DNA of 64,000 nt from an uncultured Prevotella sp. (GCA_900314995.1 OMXK01000005.1:1-64000), one strand, 5' to 3'. Positions 42,840 to 53,202 are shown, counted from the first letter of the stretch. Numbers and translations: made by a program. The notes: generated by a model not told the origin, from the sequence alone.

Positions 42840-45487
42840 GAAAACTGCTGTCCCTGCCGCCTAACCTTGTAGGCAGTTTCCATGATGTCACAGGTCTGAG
42901 CCGTGAGGAGTTCTTCTGTACCAACGACCCGATTGGTCATAAGTTGGGTAGTGGCGGAGGAACCACGTGGCTGCTTCAGGCATGTTGTCAGGCTGATGGT
43001 GCCGAGGATATATCGACTTGGCTCTCGGCAGAGAAACGTATCCTGTTGCATGCAGGCGGACAGAGTCGTCGCTTGCCGGCTTATGCACCATCGGGAAAGA
43101 TCCTGACACCAATACCCGTCTTCCGTTGGGAACGTGGACAGCGACTCTCGCAGGATCTGCTGAGTCTGCAGCTGCCGCTCTATGAGAAGATCATGGCGAT
43201 GGCGCCAGGGTCGATCCATACGATGGTGGTGAGTGGCGATGTACTGATACGTGCTACCCAACCCCTGCAACCGATTCCTGAGGCGGATGTCGTCTGTTAT
43301 GGCTTGTGGCTCGATGCTTCAGTGGCCAAGAACCATGGGGTATTCGTCAGCAGCCGTCAGACACCTTCCGTACTGAAACACATGTTGCAGAAACCCTCGG
43401 TGCAGACCCTTGGCGAACTGCAGAAAGAGCATTTCTATCTGACGGATATCGGCATCTGGCTGCTGAGCGACAAGGCAGTTAAACTGTTGATGAAAAAGAG
43501 TGGGGTAGAAGAAGCCCAACTCAGGGAATACGACCTTTATTCTGAATTTGGCTGTTCGCTGGGTACCGATCCATTGATAGCCGACGAGGAACTGCGGCAG
43601 TTGAAGGTCGCCATCCTTCCGTTGGCAGGCGGTGAGTTCTATCATTTCGGCACATCCCGCGAGATGATCTCATCGACGATGCGGATACAGAATCTGGAGA
43701 ACGACCAGCGGAAGATCATGCACCACGACAGGAAACCCCATCCGTCGATTTTTGTGCAGAATGCCGTGATGGACATTGCGTTTACTGAGGAGAATACGAA
43801 TATCTGGGTAGAAAATAGTCATATCGGCAAACACTGGCAACTCTCCCACGATCATATTATTACAGGTGTGCCCTACAATGACTGGCAGTTGACTTTGCAA
43901 CCAGGCGAGTGTATTGATGTCGTCCCTATTGGTGAGACACAGTATGCCCTTCGCCGCTATCATATCGACGACCGCTTTGCAGGGGCTGAGCAGCAGAGAC
44001 AACAGTTCCCCGTCGTGGAGTCGCTTGAGCACTTGTCGTCAGCAGAAAGTCAGGCCGTGCGGATGATCTCAGCCGAAGAAATATCCAATGAGGCCAATCT
44101 GCGCCGTCTCTTTGCCCAGCGCTCCGCCTTCCGTAAGGAGAACTGGCATGCACTGGCTCAAAACTGGAGTCATAGTGTCTTCTACCAACTCGATCTCGCC
44201 GATGCGGCTGCAGCATTCCAGAAGGAACAGATTCCGCTGCCGCCTTCGCTTCCTGACGAGGCCCCGTTGATGACCCGTATCCATGATGCGATGTTCCGTG
44301 GTGACAGTGATAAGGCGTTTGCTTTGTTGCGTGAGGGACTGACTGATGGTGCCGTAGGGATGCCTTCGCCTGTCAAGTCTGTCTATGACGATCAGATAGT
44401 CTGGGGGCGTTCCCCTGTGCGTATCGACATTGCTGGAGGATGGACGGATACACCGCCTTACTGTCTGATGGAGGGTGGACATGTGCTGAACTTCGCCATC
44501 GAACTGAATGGACAGCCGCCCTTGCAGACGTTCGTGCGACCTTCAAAGGAATTGCGTATCGTGTTGCGCAGCATCGACCTCGGCGCTATGGAGGTGGTGG
44601 AGACATATGAGCAGTTGACCGACTTTATGCATGTAGGTTCACCGTTCTCTATCCCGAAGGCTGCCCTGGTGCTTGCAGGGTTCAGTGAAGCCTCAAAGTA
44701 TCCTGACCTGAAAACCCAACTCCAGGCCTTCGGCTGTGGCATCGAACTGACGTTACTGTCTGCTATTCCCGCAGGGAGCGGACTCGGCACGAGCAGTATT
44801 CTGGCAGCTACGGTCCTTGGTGCCGTCAGCGACTTCTGTGGTCTGGCTTGGGACAAGAATGAGATAGGACGCAGAACGTTGGTTCTCGAGCAGATGCTCA
44901 CCACTGGCGGTGGCTGGCAGGATCAGTTTGGTGGTGTGCTTGGTGGCGTGAAACTGCTACAGACGAATAGTGGCTTTGATCAGAGCCCGCAGGTGAGATG
45001 GCTGCCCAACGACCTCTGGCTGCAGCCTGAATATCGTCCGTGTCATCTGCTATATTATACAGGTATCACCCGTACCGCCAAGCGTATCCTGGCAGAGATC
45101 GTGCGCCGCATGTTCCTGAATCATGGCGGTGAACTGCGTCTGCTCAGGGAAATGAAGGAACATACGATGGAGATGTATGAAGCCATTCAGCGTAATGACT
45201 TTGAACGGATGGGAACCCTGGTGCGCAAGACCTGGTTGCAGAACCAGCAACTCGACAGCGGCACAAACCCCGAAGCCGTCCGTGCTTTGACAGATCTGGT
45301 CGATGATCTTTGTCTCGGCTACAAACTGCCGGGTGCCGGTGGCGGTGGGTATCTCTATATGATTGCCAAGGATCCAGAGGCTGCGGCACGTATCAAACAG
45401 ATTCTGACGGAGCATCGTAACAACCCCAATGCCCGTTTCGTGGAAATGTCGCTCTCTACGCAGGGGTTGCAGGTGAGCAGGAGTTAA
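42836..45487 (+). CDS. fkp: bifunctional L-fucokinase / fucose-1-phosphate guanylyltransferase
   Basis: Fkp converts L-fucose to GDP-fucose for surface capsule and glycoprotein fucosylation. The 883-residue protein has an N-terminal pyrophosphorylase-type domain (ILLHAGGQSRRLPAYAPSGK, then LTPIPVFRW) with a beta-helical middle part (about 300-420). The C-terminal GHMP kinase domain has PVRIDIAGGWTDTPPYC, the ATP loop IPAGSGLGTSSILAATVLG and GGGWQDQFGGVLGG. It is somewhat shorter than the roughly 949-residue Bacteroides fragilis enzyme. Confidence 0.95.
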   Translation: MRKLLSLPPNLVGSFHDVTGLSREEFFCTNDPIGHKLGSGGGTTWLLQACCQADGAEDISTWLSAEKRILLHAGGQSRRLPAYAPSGKILTPIPVFRWERGQRLSQDLLSLQLPLYEKIMAMAPGSIHTMVVSGDVLIRATQPLQPIPEADVVCYGLWLDASVAKNHGVFVSSRQTPSVLKHMLQKPSVQTLGELQKEHFYLTDIGIWLLSDKAVKLLMKKSGVEEAQLREYDLYSEFGCSLGTDPLIADEELRQLKVAILPLAGGEFYHFGTSREMISSTMRIQNLENDQRKIMHHDRKPHPSIFVQNAVMDIAFTEENTNIWVENSHIGKHWQLSHDHIITGVPYNDWQLTLQPGECIDVVPIGETQYALRRYHIDDRFAGAEQQRQQFPVVESLEHLSSAESQAVRMISAEEISNEANLRRLFAQRSAFRKENWHALAQNWSHSVFYQLDLADAAAAFQKEQIPLPPSLPDEAPLMTRIHDAMFRGDSDKAFALLREGLTDGAVGMPSPVKSVYDDQIVWGRSPVRIDIAGGWTDTPPYCLMEGGHVLNFAIELNGQPPLQTFVRPSKELRIVLRSIDLGAMEVVETYEQLTDFMHVGSPFSIPKAALVLAGFSEASKYPDLKTQLQAFGCGIELTLLSAIPAGSGLGTSSILAATVLGAVSDFCGLAWDKNEIGRRTLVLEQMLTTGGGWQDQFGGVLGGVKLLQTNSGFDQSPQVRWLPNDLWLQPEYRPCHLLYYTGITRTAKRILAEIVRRMFLNHGGELRLLREMKEHTMEMYEAIQRNDFERMGTLVRKTWLQNQQLDSGTNPEAVRALTDLVDDLCLGYKLPGAGGGGYLYMIAKDPEAAARIKQILTEHRNNPNARFVEMSLSTQGLQVSRS

Positions 45488-46303
45488 ATGGTTGTGCCAA
45501 TGGATTTTAGGACTATCGTCGACATACCGGATCCTGGTTTCAGAATCGGCCCCTGCGAAGAGCTGCTCTTTGTGGGCTCTTGTTTTGCAACAGAGATCGG
45601 ACGGCATTTTCAGGAAGAGAAATTCCGTGCTACGGTCAATCCTTTTGGGGTAATGTACAACCCTGCTTCCATCCTCCATACCATCGAACGGTGGGATACT
45701 GCTTCTTGTAAGGTCGTGTTCTTGACCCTTGGTACGAACCATGTCTATCGGCTGAAGGAGACAGGCGAAATCGTAGACAATTGTCAGAAGCGTCCTTCAT
45801 ATCTGTTTCAGGAAGAAGAACTGTCGGTGGAGGTATGTACCGAGTATCTGGAGCAGTCAGTCAAGATGCTCCGTCAACGGAATCCTGATGTCAGCATCGT
45901 GCTGACCGTCAGTCCTATCCGCTACCGGAAATACGGCTATCATGGCTCCCAACTCTCAAAGGCCACCCTCTTGCTGTCAGTGGAAAGACTCATCGCTCAA
46001 AACTCTTCACTGTCCTACTTCCCCGCCTACGAGATTGTCAACGACGAACTGCGCGACTACCGCTTCTACAAGGAAGACATGCTCCATCCCTCTAATCAGG
46101 CAGTAGAATATATCTGGCAGCGGTTGTCGGAGACTTATCTGAGCGATGCAGCCCGTGCCTTCATCGCAGAGTGGCAACCCTTGAAAGCAGCCCTCAACCA
46201 CAAGCCTTTCGACGCTTCTTCGGCCGAATACAAGGCCTTTATGGATAAAACTATGTTAAAAGTAGAGGAATTGCAGAAAAAATATCCTAACTTTGCATTA
46301 TAA
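45488..46303 (+). CDS. GSCFA domain protein
   Basis: A 271-residue cytoplasmic protein of the GSCFA family, named for its GSCFA motif, here in LLFVGSCFATEIGRHF near the N-terminus. VNPFGVMYNPASIL and the VLTVSPIRY segment also fit; the late MLHPSNQAVEYIW resembles an SGNH-hydrolase block V (Asp-x-x-His type). Members are proposed acyl-esterases, but the substrate is unknown. It directly follows fkp, with no space between stop and start. Confidence 0.85.
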   Translation: MVVPMDFRTIVDIPDPGFRIGPCEELLFVGSCFATEIGRHFQEEKFRATVNPFGVMYNPASILHTIERWDTASCKVVFLTLGTNHVYRLKETGEIVDNCQKRPSYLFQEEELSVEVCTEYLEQSVKMLRQRNPDVSIVLTVSPIRYRKYGYHGSQLSKATLLLSVERLIAQNSSLSYFPAYEIVNDELRDYRFYKEDMLHPSNQAVEYIWQRLSETYLSDAARAFIAEWQPLKAALNHKPFDASSAEYKAFMDKTMLKVEELQKKYPNFAL

Positions 46304-46314
46304 AATCAAATGAC

Positions 46315-48858
46315 ATGAATTACTCAATAGAAAAAATCGCAACACTCATTGGTGCACGCCGTATTGGCAGTGCCGATGCTCAGATAGGTTGGCTGCTTAC
46401 CGACAGCCGCTCACTCTGTTTCCCCGAAGAGACCTTATTCTTTGCCTTGAAGTCCTCGCGAAACGATGGTCACAGGTATATTGATGACTTGTATCGTCGT
46501 GGTGTCCGTAACTTTGTCGTTGAGGCAAAGGGGCTGCAGGAGTTCTTTCCCCATGGTGGTGTCGACCACATGCCCGATGCCAATTTCCTCGTGGTGCCTT
46601 CACCGCTGGCAGCCCTGCAACGGTTGGCAGAGCGCCATCGTGACGAATTCATCGAGCGCGACGGCCACCGTATTCCTATTGTAGGTATCACGGGATCCAA
46701 CGGTAAGACGATGGTGAAGGAATGGCTTTATCAGTTGTTGCTCCCTTCACAGAAGATTGTGCGCTCTCCGCGAAGCTACAATTCCCAGATCGGTGTGCCG
46801 CTCTCGGTATGGCTGTTGAACGAGCAGACGGAGATTGGCATTTTCGAGGCAGGCATCAGCCAGCCTGGTGAGATGATGGCCCTGCGCGATATCATTCAGC
46901 CTACCATTGGTGTACTCACCTCCCTGGGTAGTGCCCATCAGGAGAACTTCCGTTCGATGGAGGAAAAGTGTATGGAGAAGCTGGAACTGATGCACGATAC
47001 TGAAGCGATGGTCTATTGCTCTGATAATGATATCGTCAGCCGTTGTGTCCGTCGCCTGCAGTATCAGGGTGAGAAGATCGCCTGGTCGCAGTGTGACGAG
47101 AAGGCCGCTTTCTTCGTGAAGGACATTAAGAGCGACAGCAAGCAACTTGCAGGTGGTACGCGGGTGACCTACATCTGGCGGGAAGAAGAGAATATGTATG
47201 TGATACCTTTCATCGACGAGGCATCTGTGGAAAACTCCATTACCTGTGCTGCTGTAGCCTTGTACCTGGGACTCACCCCTAGTGAACTGGCTGACCGTAT
47301 GCCGCATCTTGAGCCCGTTGCCATGCGTCTGGAGGTGAAAGAAGGCCAGCGCGGCTGTCTGCTCATCAACGACTCCTATAACTCAGATATCAATTCGCTC
47401 GATATCGCCCTCGACTTTATGCAGCGTCGCCAGCAGAGTACGCAGCACGCAACGCGCAACGCACAACTCAAGAAAACGCTGATTCTCAGTGACATCTTCC
47501 AGACGGGAACCTCGCCCGAATTGCTCTATGCCCAGGTGAGTGATCTCGCGGTGAAGCGGGGTATCGACAAGTTTATCGGGATTGGCCCTGAACTTTCTGC
47601 CCATGCCGATAAGATACAGATTGCCAATAAGGCATTCTTTGCCGATGTGCCTCATTTCCTGTCGAGTGAGGTTTTCGCTAACCTCCGCAACGAACAAATA
47701 CTGCTCAAGGGTGCACGTTCTTTTGGCTTCGATCAGATTACCGAACAACTGGAGCAGAAAGTACATGAGACAATCCTCGAGGTAAACCTCAATGCCGTAG
47801 TGGAGAACCTGAACTATTACCGTTCGTTCCTGAAGGCTGACACCAAGATGGTATGTATGATTAAGGCCGATGCCTATGGGGCAGGAGCGGTGGAAATCGC
47901 CAAGACCCTGCAGGATCATCGGGTTGACTATCTGGCTGTCGCTGTGGCCGATGAGGGCGTCACCCTCCGTAAGGCTGGCATCACCGCCAACATCATGGTT
48001 ATGAATCCTGAGATGACGGCTTTCAAGACGATGTTCGACTACGATCTCGAACCCGAGGTCTATTCCTTCCGTCTGCTGGATGCCCTCGTCAAGGCTGCCC
48101 GTAAGGAGGGTATCACAGGCTGGCCAGTTCATATTAAGCTTGATACGGGCATGCATCGTTTGGGCTTCGATCCCGTGCACGACATCTACAAACTCGTGGA
48201 TCGTCTGAAGCATCAGACTGCCATCATCCCGCGCAGCGTATTCAGTCATTTCGTGGGCTCCGACAGTGACGGCTTCGATGACTTCTCTGCCCAGCAGTTT
48301 GCGCTGTTCGAGGAGGGTAGTGAGAAACTGCAGGCTGCTTTCTCTCATCATATCCTGCGCCACATGGATAACTCAGCAGGTATCGAACACTTCCCGGAGC
48401 GTCAGATGGACATGTGTCGTCTGGGACTCGGACTCTATGGTGTCGATCCCCGTGATAACCGTATCATCAACACCGTTTCTACGTTGAAGACCACCATTCT
48501 CCAGATGCGGAATGTGCCTGCAGGCGATACGGTGGGATACAGTCGTAAGGGCAAGATCGAGCGCGACTCGGTGATAGCTGCCATTCCTATTGGCTATGCC
48601 GATGGTCTGAATCGTCATTTGGGTAACCGTCATGGCTACTGTCTGGTGAATGGTCAGAAGGCGGCGTATGTGGGCAATATCTGTATGGATGTAGCGATGA
48701 TCGATGTGACGGATATCCCCTGCCAGGAAGGCGATCAGGTGGAGATATTCGGCGAGCATCTGCCCGTTACGGTGCTCAGTGATGCCATCGACACCATTCC
48801 CTACGAGGTTCTTACTGGTGTCAGCAACCGTGTGAAGCGCGTCTATTTCCAAGACTAG
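46315..48858 (+). CDS. bifunctional MurF ligase / alanine racemase
   Basis: An 847-residue fusion usual in Bacteroidetes. Residues 1-460 are MurF-like, adding D-Ala-D-Ala to the UDP-MurNAc-tripeptide: P-loop GITGSNGKTMVKEW, then PTIGVLTSLGSAHQENF, and NDSYNSDINSLDIALDF. Residues about 475-847 are alanine racemase: PLP lysine in VCMIKADAYGAGA and the LYGVDPRD and GYADGLNRHLGNR segments. The two activities supply and use D-alanine. A QQSTQHATRNAQLKK insert near residue 380 is encoded by a repetitive acgcaacgc tract (47437-47468). Confidence 0.95.
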   Translation: MNYSIEKIATLIGARRIGSADAQIGWLLTDSRSLCFPEETLFFALKSSRNDGHRYIDDLYRRGVRNFVVEAKGLQEFFPHGGVDHMPDANFLVVPSPLAALQRLAERHRDEFIERDGHRIPIVGITGSNGKTMVKEWLYQLLLPSQKIVRSPRSYNSQIGVPLSVWLLNEQTEIGIFEAGISQPGEMMALRDIIQPTIGVLTSLGSAHQENFRSMEEKCMEKLELMHDTEAMVYCSDNDIVSRCVRRLQYQGEKIAWSQCDEKAAFFVKDIKSDSKQLAGGTRVTYIWREEENMYVIPFIDEASVENSITCAAVALYLGLTPSELADRMPHLEPVAMRLEVKEGQRGCLLINDSYNSDINSLDIALDFMQRRQQSTQHATRNAQLKKTLILSDIFQTGTSPELLYAQVSDLAVKRGIDKFIGIGPELSAHADKIQIANKAFFADVPHFLSSEVFANLRNEQILLKGARSFGFDQITEQLEQKVHETILEVNLNAVVENLNYYRSFLKADTKMVCMIKADAYGAGAVEIAKTLQDHRVDYLAVAVADEGVTLRKAGITANIMVMNPEMTAFKTMFDYDLEPEVYSFRLLDALVKAARKEGITGWPVHIKLDTGMHRLGFDPVHDIYKLVDRLKHQTAIIPRSVFSHFVGSDSDGFDDFSAQQFALFEEGSEKLQAAFSHHILRHMDNSAGIEHFPERQMDMCRLGLGLYGVDPRDNRIINTVSTLKTTILQMRNVPAGDTVGYSRKGKIERDSVIAAIPIGYADGLNRHLGNRHGYCLVNGQKAAYVGNICMDVAMIDVTDIPCQEGDQVEIFGEHLPVTVLSDAIDTIPYEVLTGVSNRVKRVYFQD

Positions 48859-48883
48859 AGGCTTACGTTAACGATAACGTAAG

Positions 48884-48920
48884 AAAAAATAGTGAAATGT
48901 ATGTCGTTTCACTATTTTTT
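48884..48920 (+). terminator. terminator after murF-alr
   Basis: AAAAAATAGTGAAA, 9-base loop, TTTCACTATTTTTT (perfect 14-bp stem ending in a T-run). A second hairpin CTTACGTTA-acga-TAACGTAAG (48862-48883) lies just before it. Confidence 0.88.
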
Positions 48921-48922
48921 TG

Positions 48923-48930
48923 TATCTTTG
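48923..48930 (+). promoter_or_regulatory. promoter -7 element for the PTS IIC-kduI operon
   Basis: TATCTTTG only 3 bases after the terminator stem, 47 bases before ATG 48977. Its -33 region therefore lies inside the terminator hairpin. Confidence 0.7.
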
Positions 48931-48976
48931 CACTCGATAACCGCTAAAACAAACAACGTATCGATAATAAAAACAA

Positions 48977-50344
48977 ATGGAACAAGTATTCAGTTACATT
49001 ATCAGTCTGGGTGCATCGGTGATGATGCCTATCCTCTTTACCATCATCGGCCTGTGTATCGGCATGAAGTTCGGAAAGGCGCTCAAGAGTGGTCTCTATG
49101 TGGGTGTCGGTTTCGTAGGTCTGGGCATCGTGACGGCCTTGCTGACGAACAATTTCGGCAATCCGCTGAGTGAGATATCACGCCTCTACGACCTGCAGCT
49201 TGGGGTGTTCGATATGGGATGGCCGGCAGCAGCTGCAGTAGCTTATAACACGGCAGTGGGTGCGCTGATCATCCCAATCTGCCTGGGTGTCAATTTCCTG
49301 TTGCTTATCACCAAGTGTACCCGAACGGTGAATATCGACCTGTGGAACTACTGGCACTTCGCCTTTATCGGGGCTGTGGCTTACTTCGTGATGGATCAGA
49401 GTCTGATATGGGGCTATTTCGCCGCAATCGTGTGCTATGTTATCACACTGGTGATGGCCGACTTGACTGCCGACAAGTTCCAGGGGTATTACGACGATAT
49501 GGAAGGTATTTCCATTCCGCAGCCTTTCTGCCAGAGTTTTACGGCCTTTGCCATCGGCATCAACTGGCTGCTCGACAGGATTCCCGGCTTCTCGAAACTT
49601 GATATCGATGCCGATGGCTTGAAAAAGAAGTTCGGTGTACTCGGTGAGCCGATCGTGCTGGGTGTCATCGTGGGTGCCCTGATTGGTGCTGTGGCTCAGC
49701 TTGATATCAAAAAGGTGCTGTTCCTCGGTGTGACCATGGGTGCCGTGATGGAACTGATACCCCGCATCACGAAACTCTTCATCGACGGTCTGAAGCCGAT
49801 TGCCGAGAAGACCCAGGAGGTGGTACAGAAGAAGTGGGCCGGCAAGAAGGTGTATATCGGTATGTCGCCTGCCCTCGTGATAGGTCATCCCACAACGCTG
49901 GTAGCATCGCTGATACTTATTCCGCTGGCGCTGCTGGTGGCTGTGGCTTTGCCTGGCAACGAGTTCCTGCCCCTGGCATCACTCGCAGGTATGTTCTATG
50001 TATTTGTGATGGTTCTGCCTTATACGAAGGGCAATGTGGTGAAGACCTTGATTATCGGTTTCGTGGCTGTTGGCATCGGTCTTTGGTTTGTTACCGATAT
50101 GGCTCCGGCTTTCACACAGGCTGCCCAGACGGTTTATGCCCAGACGCAGGATCCTGCAGCTAAGATTCCTGAGGGATTCCAGGCTGGTGCCCTCGATTTC
50201 GCCTCAAGTCTCTTTGGCTGGGTCATCTATAAGTGTGTGAACAGTCTGGCTTATGTAGGGGCTGGTATCCTGACGCTCATCACGATCGCTATGGTGGTGT
50301 GGAACCGTCAGCGCATCGTTGCCGACGAGAAGGCCGCTCAATAA
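48977..50344 (+). CDS. galactitol-type PTS transporter subunit IIC
   Basis: A 455-residue integral membrane protein of the GatC/SgcC family of PTS IIC components, with about 10-12 helices. Typical segments are [39 protein letters not shown] and [17 protein letters not shown]. In enterobacteria the IIC works with IIA and IIB that pass phosphate to the sugar. Neither is encoded here, nor are HPr or enzyme I. The neighbours kduI and a hexuronate transporter suggest a role in uronate or polyol uptake, possibly without phosphorylation. Confidence 0.88.
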   Translation: MEQVFSYIISLGASVMMPILFTIIGLCIGMKFGKALKSGLYVGVGFVGLGIVTALLTNNFGNPLSEISRLYDLQLGVFDMGWPAAAAVAYNTAVGALIIPICLGVNFLLLITKCTRTVNIDLWNYWHFAFIGAVAYFVMDQSLIWGYFAAIVCYVITLVMADLTADKFQGYYDDMEGISIPQPFCQSFTAFAIGINWLLDRIPGFSKLDIDADGLKKKFGVLGEPIVLGVIVGALIGAVAQLDIKKVLFLGVTMGAVMELIPRITKLFIDGLKPIAEKTQEVVQKKWAGKKVYIGMSPALVIGHPTTLVASLILIPLALLVAVALPGNEFLPLASLAGMFYVFVMVLPYTKGNVVKTLIIGFVAVGIGLWFVTDMAPAFTQAAQTVYAQTQDPAAKIPEGFQAGALDFASSLFGWVIYKCVNSLAYVGAGILTLITIAMVVWNRQRIVADEKAAQ

Positions 50345-50373
50345 TAGATAGTAAACTTATAAATAGCATAACA

Positions 50374-51375
50374 ATGAAGAAAACAATTCTGACTATTGTG
50401 GGGGCTGTGGCCCTCTCGCTTTCTGCCAATGCGCAGGAGGCCGACAGGTTTGTAGGGGCTCAGCATGTGAAGTTCCAGACTGCCTGCCATCCTGAAGACG
50501 TGAAACACTACGACACGAAGTTGCTGCGTGAGCGCTTTGTGATGGAAAAGGTGATGTCGCCCGACTCTATCCTGCTCACTTACTCTCACTACGACCGGTT
50601 TATCTTCGGTGGCGCCATGCCTGTGAACACTACGCTGACGCTGGAGAACTTCTGGGAACTCGGTCTCGATGTCGACAACACCATTAAGGAAAAATATTTC
50701 ATGTATAATCGTGAACTGGGTGTCGTGAACTGCGGTCAGGGCGATGGCGTGGTCATCGTGGACGGTAAGGAGTATGCCCTCTCACCGAAGGAGGCGCTCT
50801 ACATCGGTCGCGGTCATATCGGCAAGGATAACGATGTGAACAAGAAAGTGCAGTTCCGTTCTAAGGATGCGAAGAATCCGGCTAAGTTCTACCTGAACTC
50901 GGCTACCGCTCATCAGCATTACAAGACCCAGTGGATCACGCTCGATGGCCGTAAGGGTTCGCTGAAGGCTGCTGTATGGGGACCAGTGGGAACCGTGGAA
51001 GAGGCCAACAACCGTACCGTCTATAAACTCATCGTGAACGATGTGCTCGAGGAAGGTCCCTGCCAGTTGCAGCTTGGTCTGACACAGCTCAATCCGGGTG
51101 CTGTATGGAATACCATGCCCCCTCACACACATGGTCGTCGTATCGAGGCCTACTACTATTTCAATCTGCCCGAGGGTCAGACTATCTCTCACGTGATGGG
51201 ACAGCCTCAGGAGAGCCGTAACGTATGGCTGCACAATGAGCAGGCCATCATGTCGCCCGAGTGGTCGATGCATGCTGCCGCCGGTACTTACTACTACACC
51301 TTCATCTGGGGTATGGCCGGAGAGAACCTCTACTATAATGATAAGGACAATATTCCTGTCATCGATATCAGATAG
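50374..51375 (+). CDS. kduI: 5-keto-4-deoxyuronate isomerase with signal peptide
   Basis: KduI isomerises 4-deoxy-L-threo-5-hexosulose uronate to 3-deoxy-D-glycero-2,5-hexodiulosonate in the breakdown of unsaturated uronates from pectin. The 333-residue protein has the cupin zinc site [15 protein letters not shown] (His, His, Glu) and a later His in [11 protein letters not shown]. Unlike the classical cytoplasmic enzyme of about 278 residues, it begins with a signal peptide ([15 protein letters not shown], then SANAQ), so it is predicted periplasmic. It sits 29 bases after the PTS gene. Confidence 0.93.
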   Translation: MKKTILTIVGAVALSLSANAQEADRFVGAQHVKFQTACHPEDVKHYDTKLLRERFVMEKVMSPDSILLTYSHYDRFIFGGAMPVNTTLTLENFWELGLDVDNTIKEKYFMYNRELGVVNCGQGDGVVIVDGKEYALSPKEALYIGRGHIGKDNDVNKKVQFRSKDAKNPAKFYLNSATAHQHYKTQWITLDGRKGSLKAAVWGPVGTVEEANNRTVYKLIVNDVLEEGPCQLQLGLTQLNPGAVWNTMPPHTHGRRIEAYYYFNLPEGQTISHVMGQPQESRNVWLHNEQAIMSPEWSMHAAAGTYYYTFIWGMAGENLYYNDKDNIPVIDIR

Positions 51376-51383
51376 TATATCAT

Positions 51384-51403
51384 AAATTGTCAAATTGTAA
51401 AAT
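51384..51403 (+). repeat. 20-base leader element before the hexuronate transporter gene
   Basis: AAATTGTCAAATTGTAAAAT, 19/20 identical to 9423-9442 and at the same 3-base distance from the start codon. Confidence 0.6.
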
Positions 51404-51406
51404 ATA

Positions 51407-52864
51407 ATGACTCCCGTACAAACTACCAAGATGTCCAACTTCCGCTGGGTCATCTGTGCGTTGCTCTTCCTGGCAACCACCGTCAACTATATGGACCGTC
51501 AGGTCTTGTCATTAACGTGGAAGGACTTTATCGCCGTAGACTTCCATTGGACTGATGCCGACTATGGCACCATCACTGGTCTCTTCTCACTCTTTTATGC
51601 CATCGCCAACCTCTTTGCAGGTAAGTTCATCGACTGGATGGGCACCAAGAAGGGCTATCTCATCGCTATCTTCGTATGGTCAACGGGTGCTGTGATGCAT
51701 GCAGGCTGCGGATGGGTGGCAATGACCGTCGAGGGGTATGACTCTATCGAGGCGCTGCGGATGGTCCAGGCTGGCAGTGATGCAGCTGTGGCCATCGCCA
51801 CTATCTCGGTGTGGCTCTTTCTCTCTTGCCGTCTGATTCTGGCTGTCGGTGAGGCAGGTAACTTCCCCGCAGCTATCAAGGCTACGGCCGAGTATTTCCC
51901 CAAGAAAGACCGTGCCTTCTCCACCTCCATCTTCAATAGTGGTGCCTCTGTAGGCGCGCTGGCAGCACCTGCCACCATTCCTCTCCTGGCGCGTGCCTGG
52001 GGGTGGGAAATGGCCTTTGTCATCATCGGTGTGCTCGGTTATGTGTGGATGGGCCTCTGGATGTGGCTCTACGACAAACCTCGCAAGAACAAGCGTGTGA
52101 ACCAATGTGAGTTGAACTATATCGAGCAGGACAACGATCTGGCTGATGTTCAAAATCGCGACAATGCGAAGGATGAAAAGGCTATCCCGTTCTTCAAGTG
52201 CTTCACTTATCGTCAAACCTGGGCTTTCCTCGTGGGTAAGTTCATGACCGATGGTGTGTGGTGGTTCTTCCTTTTCTGGGCGCCGGCCTATTTCAGCGAC
52301 CAGTATGGCTATACCTCCGACTCCACGATGGGTATTCTGCTTATCTTCACGCTTTATCTCATCGTGACCGTACTCTCTATCGGCGGTGGCTATCTGCCTA
52401 CTTATTTCGTCGACAAGAAGGGCATGAATCCTTATCTGGGCCGCATGCGTGCGATGCTGATCTTTGCCTGCTTCCCCGTTTTGGGACTGCTCGCACAGCC
52501 GCTTGGAGCCTATAGCGCCTGGTGGCCAGCCATCCTGATTGGTCTGTTGGGTGCAGGACATCAGGCTTGGAGTGCCAACCTCTTCTCGACTATCGGCGAT
52601 ATGTTCCCCAAGTCTACTATTGGTACGATTGTAGGTCTTGGCACAATGACGGGCGGCTTCGGCTCTATGGCTATCAACATGGGTTCTGGTAACTTCTTCA
52701 CTTGGGCAGCAGCACAGGGTGCCAACTTCCAGTTCTTCGGCTTCGAAGGCAAGCCTGCAGCCTACATGGTGGTGTTCTGCATCTGTGCCGTTGCCTACCT
52801 TATCGGCTGGTGCATCATGAAGACACTCGTACCGAAGTACAAGCCCATTACGCTCGAAGACTAA
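51407..52864 (+). CDS. MFS hexuronate transporter (ExuT-like)
   Basis: A 485-residue major facilitator of the anion:cation symporter family. It has twelve predicted helices, the first following FRWVICALLFLATTVNYMDRQVLS (an ACS-family signature region), with GKFIDWMGTKKG as the loop 2-3 motif and GEAGNFPAAIKATAEYFP in TM4-5. Relatives import glucuronate and galacturonate. Context (KduI, GH28 elsewhere) supports uptake of pectin-derived uronates. Confidence 0.9.
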   Translation: MTPVQTTKMSNFRWVICALLFLATTVNYMDRQVLSLTWKDFIAVDFHWTDADYGTITGLFSLFYAIANLFAGKFIDWMGTKKGYLIAIFVWSTGAVMHAGCGWVAMTVEGYDSIEALRMVQAGSDAAVAIATISVWLFLSCRLILAVGEAGNFPAAIKATAEYFPKKDRAFSTSIFNSGASVGALAAPATIPLLARAWGWEMAFVIIGVLGYVWMGLWMWLYDKPRKNKRVNQCELNYIEQDNDLADVQNRDNAKDEKAIPFFKCFTYRQTWAFLVGKFMTDGVWWFFLFWAPAYFSDQYGYTSDSTMGILLIFTLYLIVTVLSIGGGYLPTYFVDKKGMNPYLGRMRAMLIFACFPVLGLLAQPLGAYSAWWPAILIGLLGAGHQAWSANLFSTIGDMFPKSTIGTIVGLGTMTGGFGSMAINMGSGNFFTWAAAQGANFQFFGFEGKPAAYMVVFCICAVAYLIGWCIMKTLVPKYKPITLED

Positions 52865-52960
52865 TCCTGTCTCCAGTCGCTAAAGGGTAGTTAGTCGTAA
52901 TGTAACTGGCAGTTTCCTACCGAGAAACTCATAGCTATCTGGGAGGCTGGAAGAGGTCGC

Positions 52961-52986
52961 ATGGTCGCACTGCAACCATGCGACCA
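52961..52986. repeat. 26-bp palindromic direct repeat, copy 1
   Basis: Core TGGTCGCA-ctgcaacca-TGCGACCA. In this copy an alternative 10-bp stem GGTCGCATGG/CCATGCGACC (from 52955) is also possible. It is identical over 26 bases to copy 2, 135 bases downstream. Confidence 0.8.
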
Positions 52987-53095
52987 ATCGTTTTTTACCA
53001 AAAAGTCGCATAAAGATGATCAAGTAATCTTCATTTTTGTTTGAAACACCTGTATTTATGCACCTTTCCAGATATGGATGAGGAGGTGAGGTAAC

Positions 53096-53121
53096 ATGGT
53101 CGCACTGCAACCATGCGACCA
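53096..53121. repeat. 26-bp palindromic direct repeat, copy 2
   Basis: Identical to 52961-52986; here the stem can be read as ATGGTCGCA/TGCGACCAT (9 bp). It ends about 80 bases before the promoter of the DUF3987-type gene. Confidence 0.8.
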
Positions 53122-53202
53122 TTAATTAATAAAAAAAGTTAATTATTGCCGAATTGAGTCCCTAAAAGCGGCATTAAGTGTCAATTGCCTTTTGACCCAT
53201 CG

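Noticed and set aside
52961..53121. CRISPR array
   Set aside because: Only two repeat copies, a 109-base gap and no cas genes; the repeats are palindromic in a way better explained by a binding site or mobile element.
52880..53122. Minus-strand frame of 80 codons with the peptide VAWLQCDH twice
   Set aside because: The repeated peptide is simply the translation of the two 26-bp palindromic repeats; the frame would overlap likely regulatory DNA.
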